Positions 52,830 to 61,566 of a DNA stretch of 64,000 nucleotides are shown piece after piece. How positions within the stretch are numbered: the stretch's first letter is position 1; every line of letters begins with the position of its first letter. A program made the translations under genes and the position numbers. The stretch is from Hellea sp. (GTDB taxonomy: Bacteria > Pseudomonadota > Alphaproteobacteria > Caulobacterales > Maricaulaceae), in the NCBI GenBank assembly GCA_014238285.1, contig JABABK010000014.1, positions 1 through 64,000 of the forward strand, written 5' to 3'. A model generated the notes under the pieces. That model did not search any database, was not told the origin of the DNA, and saw only the letters and a program-made list of their open reading frames with translations.

Positions 52830-53348
52830 CTAAGCCGTAACGCGCATCGGCTGGGCGGCGGGTTCTGCCGTCGCGACGTCAGACATTTTCACCAAATGGT
52901 CATAACCTAATATCAGGTCAACATCTGTTCCATTGCTTGATAGTGGCAGTCTTACCCAAAACTGCGCCAAGTGAGCCCCTAAAGGCGTACCCGGCTTCGT
53001 CACGCCAGCTGTCGGGCGCTTATTGTTAGCCACCTGACTTAAGACCCGCTGCCAATAGGCATGGCGATCGCCGCGAAAGGGTAGCTCATCAATATAGCGG
53101 CCTTGAATTTCGCTCTCGAATAAATCCCAAAACCCAGTCCCGGCTAGGCGGCACTGAAACCGTGGCTGCACCGCTGTTTTTTGAACTTCGATCAGAGAAA
53201 CCATCGGCAGATGAGACCTGATTTCCATGGGGTCTATATCTTCCCGGCTGGGCAAACGCCCTGCCCGGCATTTAGATCGCCAATAATCATAAACAGCTCG
53301 CTGCTCTGGCAATACCATCTGATGTCTTAGTGAATTCCCCGCTAACAT
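52830..53348 (-). CDS. PAS_5 domain protein
   Basis: The 172-residue protein matches the single-domain PAS_5 family of alphaproteobacteria. YDYWRSKCRAGRLPSREDID, FQCRLAGTGF and GYDHLVKMSD are typical. The family has PAS-like sensory folds without an output domain. A perfect CtrA-type box lies about 84-99 bases upstream, suggesting cell-cycle control. It converges on sufE. Confidence 0.82.
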   Translation of the reverse strand: MLAGNSLRHQMVLPEQRAVYDYWRSKCRAGRLPSREDIDPMEIRSHLPMVSLIEVQKTAVQPRFQCRLAGTGFWDLFESEIQGRYIDELPFRGDRHAYWQRVLSQVANNKRPTAGVTKPGTPLGAHLAQFWVRLPLSSNGTDVDLILGYDHLVKMSDVATAEPAAQPMRVTA

Positions 53349-53431
53349 GTAGCCCTCTTAATTATCCCTTATGTTTGGGATGGCTTGATTTGCGAGGTGT
53401 CTTCAAGCGTTAAGAAGTGTTAACCTTATGG

Positions 53432-53447
53432 TTAACGCCTTATTAAC
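53432..53447 (+). promoter_or_regulatory. Candidate CtrA box with flanking TTAAC copies
   Basis: TTAACGCCTTATTAAC fits TTAA-N7-TTAAC exactly. Two further TTAAC sequences (near 53410 and 53420) lie within 25 bases, and GTTAACC/GGTTAAC next to it forms a small palindrome. It is upstream of the PAS_5 gene. Confidence 0.55.
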
Positions 53448-53514
53448 CCTGTTTTTCGTCACGGTTCCGATTCAATTGGGGAATTACAGTAAATAGTCAA
53501 AGTAATACGCTGAT

Positions 53515-53598
53515 GGATTACCGGGACGGAGCCCGGTAATGACGATATAGATGCTGAAAGCCAATATTCCGTCATTACCGCCCTCGTGGCGGTAATCC
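53515..53598. repeat. Inverted pair of REP-like units
   Basis: Unit A (53515-53543) has ATTACCGGG/CCCGGTAAT around ACGGAG. Unit B (53570-53598) is its inverted relative, ATTACCGCC/GGCGGTAAT around CTCGT. GGATTACC and GTCATTACC frame both. The paired, inverted layout resembles BIME-type repeats. It lies between the PAS_5 start and the mucR-like stop. Confidence 0.7.
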
Positions 53599-53614
53599 AA
53601 ACGACTGGTTCAAC

Positions 53615-54025
53615 TTAATAATAATCCGGACGGTTTTTCCCAAGTCCCGATTTCTTCGCAAGACGCGAACGTTCTCTGGCATAGGCAGGGGACACCATGG
53701 GATAATCTATCGGCAGGTCCCAGCGTTTACGATAAGCTTCCGGGGTCATATTATATTTTGATTTCAAATGCCGTTTAAGGGATTTGTAAGGCTGGCCGTC
53801 TTCGAGCGAGTAGATGAACTCATCCGTGACTGACTCCTCAACGGGTATTGCAGGTTCACGGTCTTCTTGGTCTTGCATGTCTGGATTGGCCAGTGACTGA
53901 ACGGACCTGAACACAGTGTCCATCAAGTCCGGAATGTCTTTGGCCGGAAGTTCATTCCGGCCAACATAAGCGGTGACAATATCAGCCGCTATATAGAGCA
54001 TATCGATGCGGTCGATTTCGCTCAT
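53615..54025 (-). CDS. MucR/Ros family regulator with degenerate zinc site
   Basis: The 136-residue protein is clearly MucR-type: LYIAADIVTAYVGRNELPA, LEDGQPYKSLKRHLKSKYNM, and DLPIDYPMVSPAYARERS. The normal zinc ligands C-x2-D-x9-H-x3-H read Ser73-x2-Asp76-x9-His86-x3-Lys90, so two of four ligands are replaced. Some Ros-family proteins fold without zinc, so it may still bind DNA. Its ATG overlaps the stop of the last Mrp gene (ATGA), making it part of that operon. Confidence 0.85.
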   Translation of the reverse strand: MSEIDRIDMLYIAADIVTAYVGRNELPAKDIPDLMDTVFRSVQSLANPDMQDQEDREPAIPVEESVTDEFIYSLEDGQPYKSLKRHLKSKYNMTPEAYRKRWDLPIDYPMVSPAYARERSRLAKKSGLGKNRPDYY

Positions 54026-55752
54026 AACCTCGCCAGATAGATGACGAAGAACAGCACGACCAACATGCCGCCGGTTAAGACAGCCGCCATACCGCTTGGC
54101 GCGGCTTCGCTAAATGTGCCCGCGGGGCTAAACATTTGATAGAGCCTGCGTCCGGCCTTATCGATGAAGTTCGCGCGTATGACGGCAACATTGGCAGATA
54201 GGCGCGTCCACATCGCGTCAATCCAAACCGCAATACTTTTTCCAAGCCTCCGATAAGTCCAATCGAAATCAAGAATTTCGGCACGCCGCTCATCCGGATA
54301 TACCTTGGCTTTTTTAAGTAAGTTAAAGGCAAGGATAGCACCAAATAACAACTGTAGCTGCGTTACAACGTGATTTCCGGTATATGGGTTATAATGAACT
54401 TCCGGGTTTGGTAGGAGGCTGTAAAGGAATTGATAGCCTCCCCATGGAAAGGCGAAGAATACACACAAAAGCGAAGCAAGGCCCATGGCAACCAACATAT
54501 TCCAAGGCGCTTCTTCCACACGCTTACCGCTATCATGAGAGAAGAAAGTGAAATATGGCACTTTGATCCCAGAATGTTCCATCACACCAGCGGAAGCAAA
54601 GAGCAGCATAGCTAAAACAACCTCATGATGCTCATAAAGCGCAGCCGTCATAATCATTGATTTGGTGACAAAAGCCGATAGGAATGGGAAAGCTGCGATA
54701 GAACCCGCACCGATCAAACAGAAAACCGTTGTAAGCGGCATTGAGCGGAACAAGCCACCTAGATCCGATGCTTTCGCCGTACCTGTACGGTACATGACGG
54801 CGCCCATGGACATAAACAGAAGACCTTTGAAGATGACATCGGCGGCCAAGTGAGCTGCGACGCCGTTCATAGCGAGGTCGGTTCCGATCCCAATACCACA
54901 AACCATAAAACCGAGTTGGTTGTTCAAAGAATAGGATAGAACCCGGCGAAGGTCATTTTCAATCACGGCAAAGAAAACCGGGAAACAGGTCATAATCGCG
55001 CCGATATAAATCAGGATATCTTCGCCTGCAAAACAACGGGCTAAGGCATAAAGCGCAAGCTTGGTCGTAAAGGCTGAAAGAATGACCGTACCAGTGATAG
55101 AGGCTTTTGGATAAGCATCCTGGATCCAGTTATGTAGGAGCGGGAAACCACATTTAATACCCATAGCGAGCAAGAGTAAAAGCCCGCCCGGGTTTTCAAG
55201 ACCGACATGCCCGATGGTAAAGTCACCGCCATTATGTCGTCCCCACATCACCGCGCCCGCTAGGAGCAAGACGCCTGAAAGAACGTGGATAGCCAGATAA
55301 CGAACGCCAGCTGAGAACGAGTTTTCGCCGCCCTTCCAGACGAGCAAGACAGAGGATATGGCGGCCATTTCCCAGAAGATAAACAGGGTAAGAAAATCGC
55401 CAGCGTAAACCCCTGATATAGCGGCGCCCATATAAATAAGCGCCGAAGCATCCGTGATCTTGCACTTTTCATGGAGGCCATAAATGGCGTTGAGGACACC
55501 TGCGAGGCAGAAGACATAGCCCCATAGCATGGCCAGGCGGTCAATCCGCATCAGGATCATTTCTTGGCCCCCAACACTGATCGCGGTTCGGGCTGCTTCA
55601 GGGTCTTTAAAGGCAGTGAAAATTATAACAGCCGCTGCTATTGGCGCTGCGCCAACCAGAAACTTACGGATCGAGCTGATCGGTACTAGCGCGCAGAGCA
55701 CGCCTGCGATTATGACAAGAAAGCCCGGGTTTGAAAGGATAAGATCAATCAT
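54022..55752 (-). CDS. Third NuoL/M/N-like subunit of the Mrp-type antiporter
   Basis: The ATG at 55752, with GGAGGT upstream, gives 576 residues; the frame is open for 10 more codons. It is a proton-antiporter membrane subunit with about 14 helices. KCGFPLLHNWIQDAYPKA carries the conserved lysine/histidine-rich helix, and AAHLAADVIFKGLLFMSMG the second ion-channel helix. The C-terminal extension (about 430-576) adds further helices. It overlaps the upstream small gene by 8 bases and mucR by 4. Confidence 0.82.
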   Translation of the reverse strand: MIDLILSNPGFLVIIAGVLCALVPISSIRKFLVGAAPIAAAVIIFTAFKDPEAARTAISVGGQEMILMRIDRLAMLWGYVFCLAGVLNAIYGLHEKCKITDASALIYMGAAISGVYAGDFLTLFIFWEMAAISSVLLVWKGGENSFSAGVRYLAIHVLSGVLLLAGAVMWGRHNGGDFTIGHVGLENPGGLLLLLAMGIKCGFPLLHNWIQDAYPKASITGTVILSAFTTKLALYALARCFAGEDILIYIGAIMTCFPVFFAVIENDLRRVLSYSLNNQLGFMVCGIGIGTDLAMNGVAAHLAADVIFKGLLFMSMGAVMYRTGTAKASDLGGLFRSMPLTTVFCLIGAGSIAAFPFLSAFVTKSMIMTAALYEHHEVVLAMLLFASAGVMEHSGIKVPYFTFFSHDSGKRVEEAPWNMLVAMGLASLLCVFFAFPWGGYQFLYSLLPNPEVHYNPYTGNHVVTQLQLLFGAILAFNLLKKAKVYPDERRAEILDFDWTYRRLGKSIAVWIDAMWTRLSANVAVIRANFIDKAGRRLYQMFSPAGTFSEAAPSGMAAVLTGGMLVVLFFVIYLARL

Positions 55753-56146
55753 GATGATGGACCTCCACTTTTGGCGCGACAATGATTTCAGGCTCTACTT
55801 CTTCGCCGTAATAGTTTTCCTTGCGAGATAACAAGCGGAATAATGGCTCGGCCGAAATAACAACAATACTATAGGCCACCAAACCGATGATGGCCCAGCT
55901 GGCAAAGAAGTCCCAAGATGCTTTATGCGCGTCATCAAATGGATATATAAAGACAGCCATGGTAGAGATTATCAGGCCAATAATTGGAACCCAGATAAAT
56001 CCATCAATAACTTTTTGTTCCCCAAGCCATAAAAACTTACGTGAGAGAGGATGAATATATTCGTCTCGAACATCCATAGACGGTACATTATCTGTTGATC
56101 GCCGAGATGGTTTTTTGGAGGGTGTCTCTGTTGGTTTTTTGGCCAT
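55745..56146 (-). CDS. Small two-helix membrane protein of the Mrp operon
   Basis: The 133-residue protein has a basic N-terminus rich in Lys, Ser and Pro, two helices (about 50-67, FIWVPIIGLIISTMAVFI, and 80-100) and an acidic tail ending in EVHHHD. I do not recognise it as a standard Mrp subunit. It overlaps genes on both sides (1 and 8 bases), so it is part of the complex or its assembly. The natural poly-His end is unusual. Confidence 0.6.
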   Translation of the reverse strand: MAKKPTETPSKKPSRRSTDNVPSMDVRDEYIHPLSRKFLWLGEQKVIDGFIWVPIIGLIISTMAVFIYPFDDAHKASWDFFASWAIIGLVAYSIVVISAEPLFRLLSRKENYYGEEVEPEIIVAPKVEVHHHD

Positions 56147-57642
56147 TACAAAACACCTCCCGGAAGGATTGGCTTGAGGAAATTAGTCATATCTCCGGCA
56201 TAGAAGAACAAAATCAAAGCGCCCAGCGCCGTCAGAACAGGCGGAATAATTACCCAGCGATGCTTCTTACGGACTTCTGCAATATGTGCATCGTCCTCGG
56301 GATTATCCGGCGGACGCATAAAGCCGCGAATAGCGATAGGCACGAGATAAAGAACATTGAGAATAGACGACACAATCAGAGCTGCCAGGATAATCCCCTT
56401 GCCGCTATCAAGCGCGCCATACATCAAATAGAACTTCGGCCATGATCCACCCATTGGCGGGACGCCGATAATTGACAATGAACCGATCAGAAATGCGCCA
56501 AACACAAATGGCATGGTGCGACCAAGGCCATTGAGCTTAGAAATCTCTGTTCTGTGCGCAACGGTATAAATCGCCCCCGCACACATAAAGAGCGTAATTT
56601 TGCCCCACGCGTGCATGATGATCTGAAGGCCGCCGCCGATAATCGCCATGGGAGCCGCGAGCATTGCGCCCAAAGTAATATAAGAAAGCTGTGACACAGT
56701 TGAATAAGCCAACCGCGCTTTTAGATTATCCTGCCGCATTGCAATGACAGATGCGAGCACAATAGAAATTGCGGCCACCCATGTCAGTATCGTACTCATA
56801 TTCGATTCCGCCGCGAGAGCGGGCCCGAATGTATAGACAACGACTTTAAGCATGGTGAAGACGCCGGCTTTAACAACAGCCACTGCGTGCAACAGAGCAG
56901 AGACTGGCGTCGGCGCAACCATAGCATTGGGTAGCCAGCCATGAACCGGCATGAGAGCAGCTTTGCCGATACCAAAGGCGAAGAGGAATAATAGAACCGA
57001 AACAGCTAACGTGCCCGTGCCAGGAGGAAACACCCCTCCGACCATAAAGTCTGTCGTGCCTGCGATGACCTGCGTCCCTATAATGGCAGGCAATAGGAAT
57101 CCAAGTGATGTTCCCATTAAGACGAGCGCATAAATAGTCCCGCCGCGCTTGGCTTTCGCGTCGCCCTTATGGGTAACCAATGGGAAAGTCGATAAAGTCA
57201 GAGCTTCATAAAAAACGAATAAAGTGATCAGATTGCCGGAGGCTGCAATGCCCATAACACCTGCAATGGCGATCGCTACAAAGGCATAAAAACGTGTTTG
57301 GTTTTTCTCTTCATTGCCGCGCATATAGCCGATGGTGAAAAGCGTATTAAGTATCCAAAGCGAACTGGCAATCGCCGCAAAGACTGCGCCCAGCGGTTCT
57401 AGCACAAATTTAATTTCAAACCGTCCAGCAAATGTGCCTAAATGGAGTTCAGGGCGCGCGCCGTCCGCTACTATTTGAATCAAATAGATTACATTGGCGA
57501 GCAAAGCAAAAGCCGCGATTAACGTAACCGCTTCGCGAATATTTGGCTTTTTACCCACAATTGGAATTAAGACCGCTGCTATCAGCGGAATTATCAATAA
57601 AAGTGCGAGCGCCAGTTCAGCCGTATAAGCCATATTAGACAC
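56146..57642 (-). CDS. Second MrpD-like proton/cation antiporter subunit
   Basis: The 498-residue protein has about 14 membrane helices and the proton-conducting domain. FYEALTLSTFPLVTHKGDAKA contains the conserved Glu, KAALMPVHGWLPNAMVAPTPVSALLHAVAVVKAGVF (about 225-260) the Lys/His core, and QIIMHAWGKITLFMCAG the second channel. It belongs to the MrpA/MrpD/NuoL/M/N superfamily. It overlaps mrpD by 8 bases. Confidence 0.87.
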   Translation of the reverse strand: MSNMAYTAELALALLLIIPLIAAVLIPIVGKKPNIREAVTLIAAFALLANVIYLIQIVADGARPELHLGTFAGRFEIKFVLEPLGAVFAAIASSLWILNTLFTIGYMRGNEEKNQTRFYAFVAIAIAGVMGIAASGNLITLFVFYEALTLSTFPLVTHKGDAKAKRGGTIYALVLMGTSLGFLLPAIIGTQVIAGTTDFMVGGVFPPGTGTLAVSVLLFLFAFGIGKAALMPVHGWLPNAMVAPTPVSALLHAVAVVKAGVFTMLKVVVYTFGPALAAESNMSTILTWVAAISIVLASVIAMRQDNLKARLAYSTVSQLSYITLGAMLAAPMAIIGGGLQIIMHAWGKITLFMCAGAIYTVAHRTEISKLNGLGRTMPFVFGAFLIGSLSIIGVPPMGGSWPKFYLMYGALDSGKGIILAALIVSSILNVLYLVPIAIRGFMRPPDNPEDDAHIAEVRKKHRWVIIPPVLTALGALILFFYAGDMTNFLKPILPGGVL

Positions 57643-59161
57643 CTCCCCCTAGAAGAACCGAAGCGGCATTACGAGCTGCCTCTGAAACCAGATCAGCATT
57701 GATACCTATAGCGATTGAGAGCAGAGCCAAGAACCACATGGGGATTAGCATCATCAACGGGGCCTCATTTCTCACCACGACTTCGCCGTTGATTTCTGGT
57801 GGAGACTGGAAATAAGCCGCCAGCAATAATCGGCCGATATAAACCAGAGCCAGAATTGACGTTACCATAATGATAATAACAGCCCAGCCCCATCCGCGTT
57901 CCATGGCGGCAATAACAAGATTAAGTTTCGAGACAAAACCCGCTGTCGCCGGGACACCGATTAAAGACAGGCCGCCAATCGTAAAGGCGCCCATGGTCCA
58001 AGGCATCATTTTACCAAGGCCGTTAAAGTCTTCACACCGGGTAATACCGTAACGATACCAAAACGCACCTAAAGCAAAGAATAAACATCCTTTTATGACC
58101 GCGTGATTGAGTAGATGTAAATAACCAGCGGATAGCCCGGCTGCTGTCGCAATACCGACACCTAAAAGCATATAACCGACCTGCGCGATCGAAGAAAACG
58201 CTAGTGTTCTCCGAGCATCGGTTTGGAATATGGCCTGCAAAGACCCCAGTAGCATAGCGGCAACACCAACCCCCGTTAGAACATACATGATGACAGCCAT
58301 GACGTAATCAAAGGATGGATCAAATATCGTAAAAGTGAAACGAAGCATTAGATAAAGCGCAGCTTTGGTCGCTGTCGAAGCAAGAAACACCGTTACGAAA
58401 CTTGGTGCATGCGCATAAGCGCCTGGGAGCCACATATGCAGCGGGAACATAGCCAGTTTCAGTCCAAGACCTACCGTAATGAAGCCAAACGCCACCATGG
58501 CAACCCTGCTACCGCCATCAAGATCAGCCAGAATACGGCCAATGTCAGCCATATTGAGCGTGCCTGTTTCCATGTATAAAAAGCCTAATCCGATCACGAA
58601 GAACGTCGCGCCAATAGACCCCAAAATAAGGTAATTATAAGCCGCCTTAAGAGCTCTACGATCTCGGCTCGCACCCATAGCAACCAACACATAAGTCGAG
58701 ATTGAGGAGACTTCGAGGAAAACAAAAACGTTAAACGCATCGCCCGTGACAACCATCCCTAAAAGACCTGCAACACCGATTAAAAACGCGGCATAAAAAG
58801 GCGCCCGTTTCTTAGGTTCGACCTCAGCGGCTACGCTTGGTAATCCGTAGATAGTACAGAGCAATGCCATAGCCGAAATTAGGAATAGGACGGGCGTGTT
58901 GAGTCCGTCGATAACAAAAGAAATGCCATGAGGCGGATCCCAGCCCCCGAGTTTATAAAGCTGTGTTTCGCCTCCAAAAATCGTCAAAACCAGACCAAAA
59001 GCCGTCACGGTCAATATCAATGAAACGATCAAAGTAATGGCCCATGCCATTTTTTCGCGAGGCAAAATTGACACAATCGCGCCGAGTAAAAGCGGCAAGA
59101 CCACGAGTAAGGCTGCGCCGTGGGTAATTGGCCATGACGGGTAAGCAGATAAAATATCCAT
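57635..59161 (-). CDS. mrpD: Monovalent cation/proton antiporter subunit D
   Basis: The 508-residue protein is closest in position to MrpD, following mrpC. VFVFLEVSSISTYVLVA carries the key Glu, LAMFPLHMWLPGAYAHAP the Lys-type/His core and LHLLNHAVIKGCLFFALG the second channel. In the Mrp complex, MrpD moves protons in exchange with Na+ or K+ with MrpA. The start overlaps mrpC by 1 base (TGATG). Confidence 0.88.
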   Translation of the reverse strand: MDILSAYPSWPITHGAALLVVLPLLLGAIVSILPREKMAWAITLIVSLILTVTAFGLVLTIFGGETQLYKLGGWDPPHGISFVIDGLNTPVLFLISAMALLCTIYGLPSVAAEVEPKKRAPFYAAFLIGVAGLLGMVVTGDAFNVFVFLEVSSISTYVLVAMGASRDRRALKAAYNYLILGSIGATFFVIGLGFLYMETGTLNMADIGRILADLDGGSRVAMVAFGFITVGLGLKLAMFPLHMWLPGAYAHAPSFVTVFLASTATKAALYLMLRFTFTIFDPSFDYVMAVIMYVLTGVGVAAMLLGSLQAIFQTDARRTLAFSSIAQVGYMLLGVGIATAAGLSAGYLHLLNHAVIKGCLFFALGAFWYRYGITRCEDFNGLGKMMPWTMGAFTIGGLSLIGVPATAGFVSKLNLVIAAMERGWGWAVIIIMVTSILALVYIGRLLLAAYFQSPPEINGEVVVRNEAPLMMLIPMWFLALLSIAIGINADLVSEAARNAASVLLGGGV

Positions 59162-59661
59162 CAGTCAGCCGTCCCTTCAAGATTATAACTATGATCTATG
59201 TCGTTAATCACATCTTCCTCGATGGACCCGTAAACTTCGCGGATACGAACGACCAAGGCTAGGCCAATGGCGAGTGTCGCGACACCAACCACAATAGCTG
59301 TTAGGATTAGAACATGGGGTAGTGGGTTTGAATATATAACTTCACTTGCGTGGTGAGTTGCACTTCCTGCCGCCGTTACTGTTTCGCCAGCACTGGCCAT
59401 CATATTCGTTGCGGCTTCAACGTGATGTTCGTCACCGCCGCCGCCAGAGCTGGAGCTACCATGGTCTTCAACAAGGATAGGCGGCTGACCACCTTTAACT
59501 TTACCAATAGTAATATAAAGCAGAAAGACAGAGGTCTGAAATACTGACAAGCCAACAAGTTTCTTGATCAAATTACGGGATGAAAACACGACATAAAGCC
59601 CCGTCATCATGAGAACGATCACCACTGAATAGTGGTAATTTTCAAAAATAGTCGAAAGCAT
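59161..59661 (-). CDS. mrpC: Monovalent cation/proton antiporter subunit C, with a Ser/Gly/His insert
   Basis: The 166-residue protein is NuoK-like, with three helices: about 12-27, 37-52 and 112-138. The motif GGQPPILVEDHG and the PLPHVLILTAIVVG helix are MrpC hallmarks. Usual MrpC proteins have ~110-120 residues; here about 44 residues (66-109) rich in Ser, Gly, Ala and His are inserted between helices 2 and 3. It adjoins mrpB with no gap. Confidence 0.9.
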   Translation of the reverse strand: MLSTIFENYHYSVVIVLMMTGLYVVFSSRNLIKKLVGLSVFQTSVFLLYITIGKVKGGQPPILVEDHGSSSSGGGGDEHHVEAATNMMASAGETVTAAGSATHHASEVIYSNPLPHVLILTAIVVGVATLAIGLALVVRIREVYGSIEEDVINDIDHSYNLEGTAD

Positions 59662-60102
59662 CTACCAGTCCTCTTCCGTCAGGTCAGGTTGCCGCGATCC
59701 AAAGGCGTAAAAGATCGCCACCATCACACTGGCAACCGCCAGAAGGACGCCTAGTTCTACAAGCAGAATACCCCAATGTTGTCCATGTGACGGATGCTCT
59801 GGTGAAAAGACGCCGTAGTTCAAAAATTCACCGCCAAGCAACCAAGTCATGACGCCGGTTCCACCGTAAAGCAGGACACCCAAGGTCATACCAATTCGAA
59901 CCCAAGATGGCGGGATCGCTTTCTTGGCTTCCGCCAGTCCGAAGATCAGCGCGTATAGAATGACAGAGGCTGCCAAAATAACGCCCGCTTGAAATCCGCC
60001 GCCAGGTCCGAAGTCTCCGTGAAACTGAACATAAAAGGCGAACATTGCGATCAGCGGGATTAGGAACTTCGAGACAACCCGCAATATTACATGAGGCGTC
60101 AT
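59662..60102 (-). CDS. mrpB: Monovalent cation/proton antiporter subunit B
   Basis: The 146-residue protein has four helices. FYVQFHGDFGPGGGFQAGVIL is the MnhB/MrpB hallmark (around residues 23-43), and GGEFLNYGVF and WGILLVELGVLLAVASVM follow. The ATG overlaps the stop of the upstream subunit (ATGA at 60102-60099). Together with MrpC it bridges the ion-channel subunits. Confidence 0.92.
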   Translation of the reverse strand: MTPHVILRVVSKFLIPLIAMFAFYVQFHGDFGPGGGFQAGVILAASVILYALIFGLAEAKKAIPPSWVRIGMTLGVLLYGGTGVMTWLLGGEFLNYGVFSPEHPSHGQHWGILLVELGVLLAVASVMVAIFYAFGSRQPDLTEEDW

Positions 60103-60812
60103 GATTTTTCTCCCGTTTTCTTGGTCACCCGTTTTCTCGTCGCCTTAGGCTTAGCAGCTGGTTTAGGCGTTGGCTTCTGCGTGGGTTGCGGCGCATCTTT
60201 TGGCATAGGGCGCTTACGCGCAGCTGGCGCAGAAGCTTTTGAAATACGCACGCCGTTAGGCTGCGCTCTCCATTTACCGGCATTGCCGTTGAGACCCAAG
60301 AGTAACAAGACACCAAGGCCAGCAGAGAAGATCACGACGGTTTCGCCGAAGGTATCATAGCCTCGATAACTGGCTAAAACCGCAGTCACGACATTTGGAA
60401 TATGAATTTCTTCGGCTGTCTTCGCCATATAATCCATACCAACATATGAATTCGCGGCAGAGTGCGCGTCGCCATAAGCCGGCATATCGCCAAGGGCGTA
60501 AAACATCGCAAGGCCTGCAAGTATCACGACCAATAAGGGACCAAATTGACGGCTCATAGGGACAGGTTTTGAATCGCGATCAGCCAATAACATGGCGGCC
60601 AGCATTAAAACGGTCGACACCCCTGCACCGACGGCAGCTTCGGTGAAAGCGACATCAACCGCGTCAAGCGATACGAACCAAGCCGCACAAATAAGGCTAT
60701 AGACACCTTGCAACATGACAATGGCAAAGAGAGACCGCAAACGAATGATCGAAAAAGCGACCACGACCAACATGGCCATAAAGCCTATATCGAGTAAAAT
60801 AGTTGATGGCAT
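60099..60812 (-). CDS. MrpA C-terminal-like (MbhD/MbhE-type) subunit with basic tail
   Basis: The 237-residue protein corresponds to the C-terminal part of MrpA. A DUF4040/MbhD-like three-helix unit (about 1-75; GVYSLICAAWFVSLDAVDVAFTEAAVGAG, residues near 37-65) is followed by an MbhE-like part (about 90-185; FGETVVIFSAGLGVLLLL). About 50 residues rich in Lys, Pro, Arg and Ala are then added, probably in the cytosol. The large N-terminal NuoL-like half of MrpA is not fused here; one of the three D-like genes may replace it. Confidence 0.82.
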   Translation of the reverse strand: MPSTILLDIGFMAMLVVVAFSIIRLRSLFAIVMLQGVYSLICAAWFVSLDAVDVAFTEAAVGAGVSTVLMLAAMLLADRDSKPVPMSRQFGPLLVVILAGLAMFYALGDMPAYGDAHSAANSYVGMDYMAKTAEEIHIPNVVTAVLASYRGYDTFGETVVIFSAGLGVLLLLGLNGNAGKWRAQPNGVRISKASAPAARKRPMPKDAPQPTQKPTPKPAAKPKATRKRVTKKTGEKS

Positions 60813-60817
60813 ATCAG

Positions 60818-61246
60818 CTATCCTTTTCCAGAATTATTTTGGCCAATATCCTCGGCTGACGGCGCCTTATACTTACCAAGCAGTGGCTTCAAGCCAGCTT
60901 GATAAGCGGCATTTGCAACGGCGTGTGTTGCAGTTGGACTGGTCATTAACAGGAAAAAAGCCACTAACAGTATTTTAAGGCTCAAGAGAGTAAAACCGGA
61001 TTGAATGATAAGTCCGAGTAAAATCATTTCTGCGCCAAGCGTATCCGTCATCCCCGCGGCATGTAAACGTGTATAAAAATCCGGTAGACGTAAAACACCG
61101 AGGGTTCCGGCTAAAACAAAAAATAGACCTGAAGCCAGACAAATTATTGACAGGCCATTGCGGATCAACGCCCCGATGTCCATTGAAGATAAGGCCTGAC
61201 CATGAGCCGCGTCAGCTGCGGTCGTAAGTATGAGCGAGACTATCAT
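60818..61246 (-). CDS. mrpG: Monovalent cation/proton antiporter subunit G
   Basis: The 142-residue protein has three helices. LGVLRLPDFYTRLHAAGMTDTLG is the MnhG hallmark (around residues 49-71), followed by LLVAFFLLMTSPTATHAVA. The ATG overlaps the mrpF stop (ATGA). The next gene starts 5 bases downstream. Confidence 0.92.
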   Translation of the reverse strand: MIVSLILTTAADAAHGQALSSMDIGALIRNGLSIICLASGLFFVLAGTLGVLRLPDFYTRLHAAGMTDTLGAEMILLGLIIQSGFTLLSLKILLVAFFLLMTSPTATHAVANAAYQAGLKPLLGKYKAPSAEDIGQNNSGKG

Positions 61247-61566
61247 TCGGCCGCCCGATCATTTTGAGTACTATGGGCATTTTCCAAAGATATATCGAGC
61301 GCGCGGTAGCGGAAAAATTTAAGGACTGCGATTGTCGCGATAAAATTCATCAACGCATATAATAGTGCAATATCGACGCCGTCAGGACGACCGATGACAA
61401 AACAAAAAACACAAAGAAAAAGAACCGTCTTGGTTCCAAACGAATTAACTGCCAGCAATCGATCATAGAGCGTTGGCCCGATAAGCAAACGGCCCAACAT
61501 CATTGCCATACTGAGCAATAGAAACAGGGCGGCGCCAAGATTCACATATGCCATGAAATGTTCCAT
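61243..61566 (-). CDS. mrpF: Monovalent cation/proton antiporter subunit F
   Basis: The ATG at 61566 overlaps the mrpE stop by 1 base (TAATG) and gives 107 residues, beginning MEHFMAYVNLG; an open extension of 16 codons lies inside mrpE. MLGRLLIGPTLYDRLLAVNS is the MnhF hallmark, and DIALLYALMNFIATIAVLKF its third helix. A small three-helix protein needed for complex assembly and activity. Confidence 0.92.
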   Translation of the reverse strand: MEHFMAYVNLGAALFLLLSMAMMLGRLLIGPTLYDRLLAVNSFGTKTVLFLCVFCFVIGRPDGVDIALLYALMNFIATIAVLKFFRYRALDISLENAHSTQNDRAAE

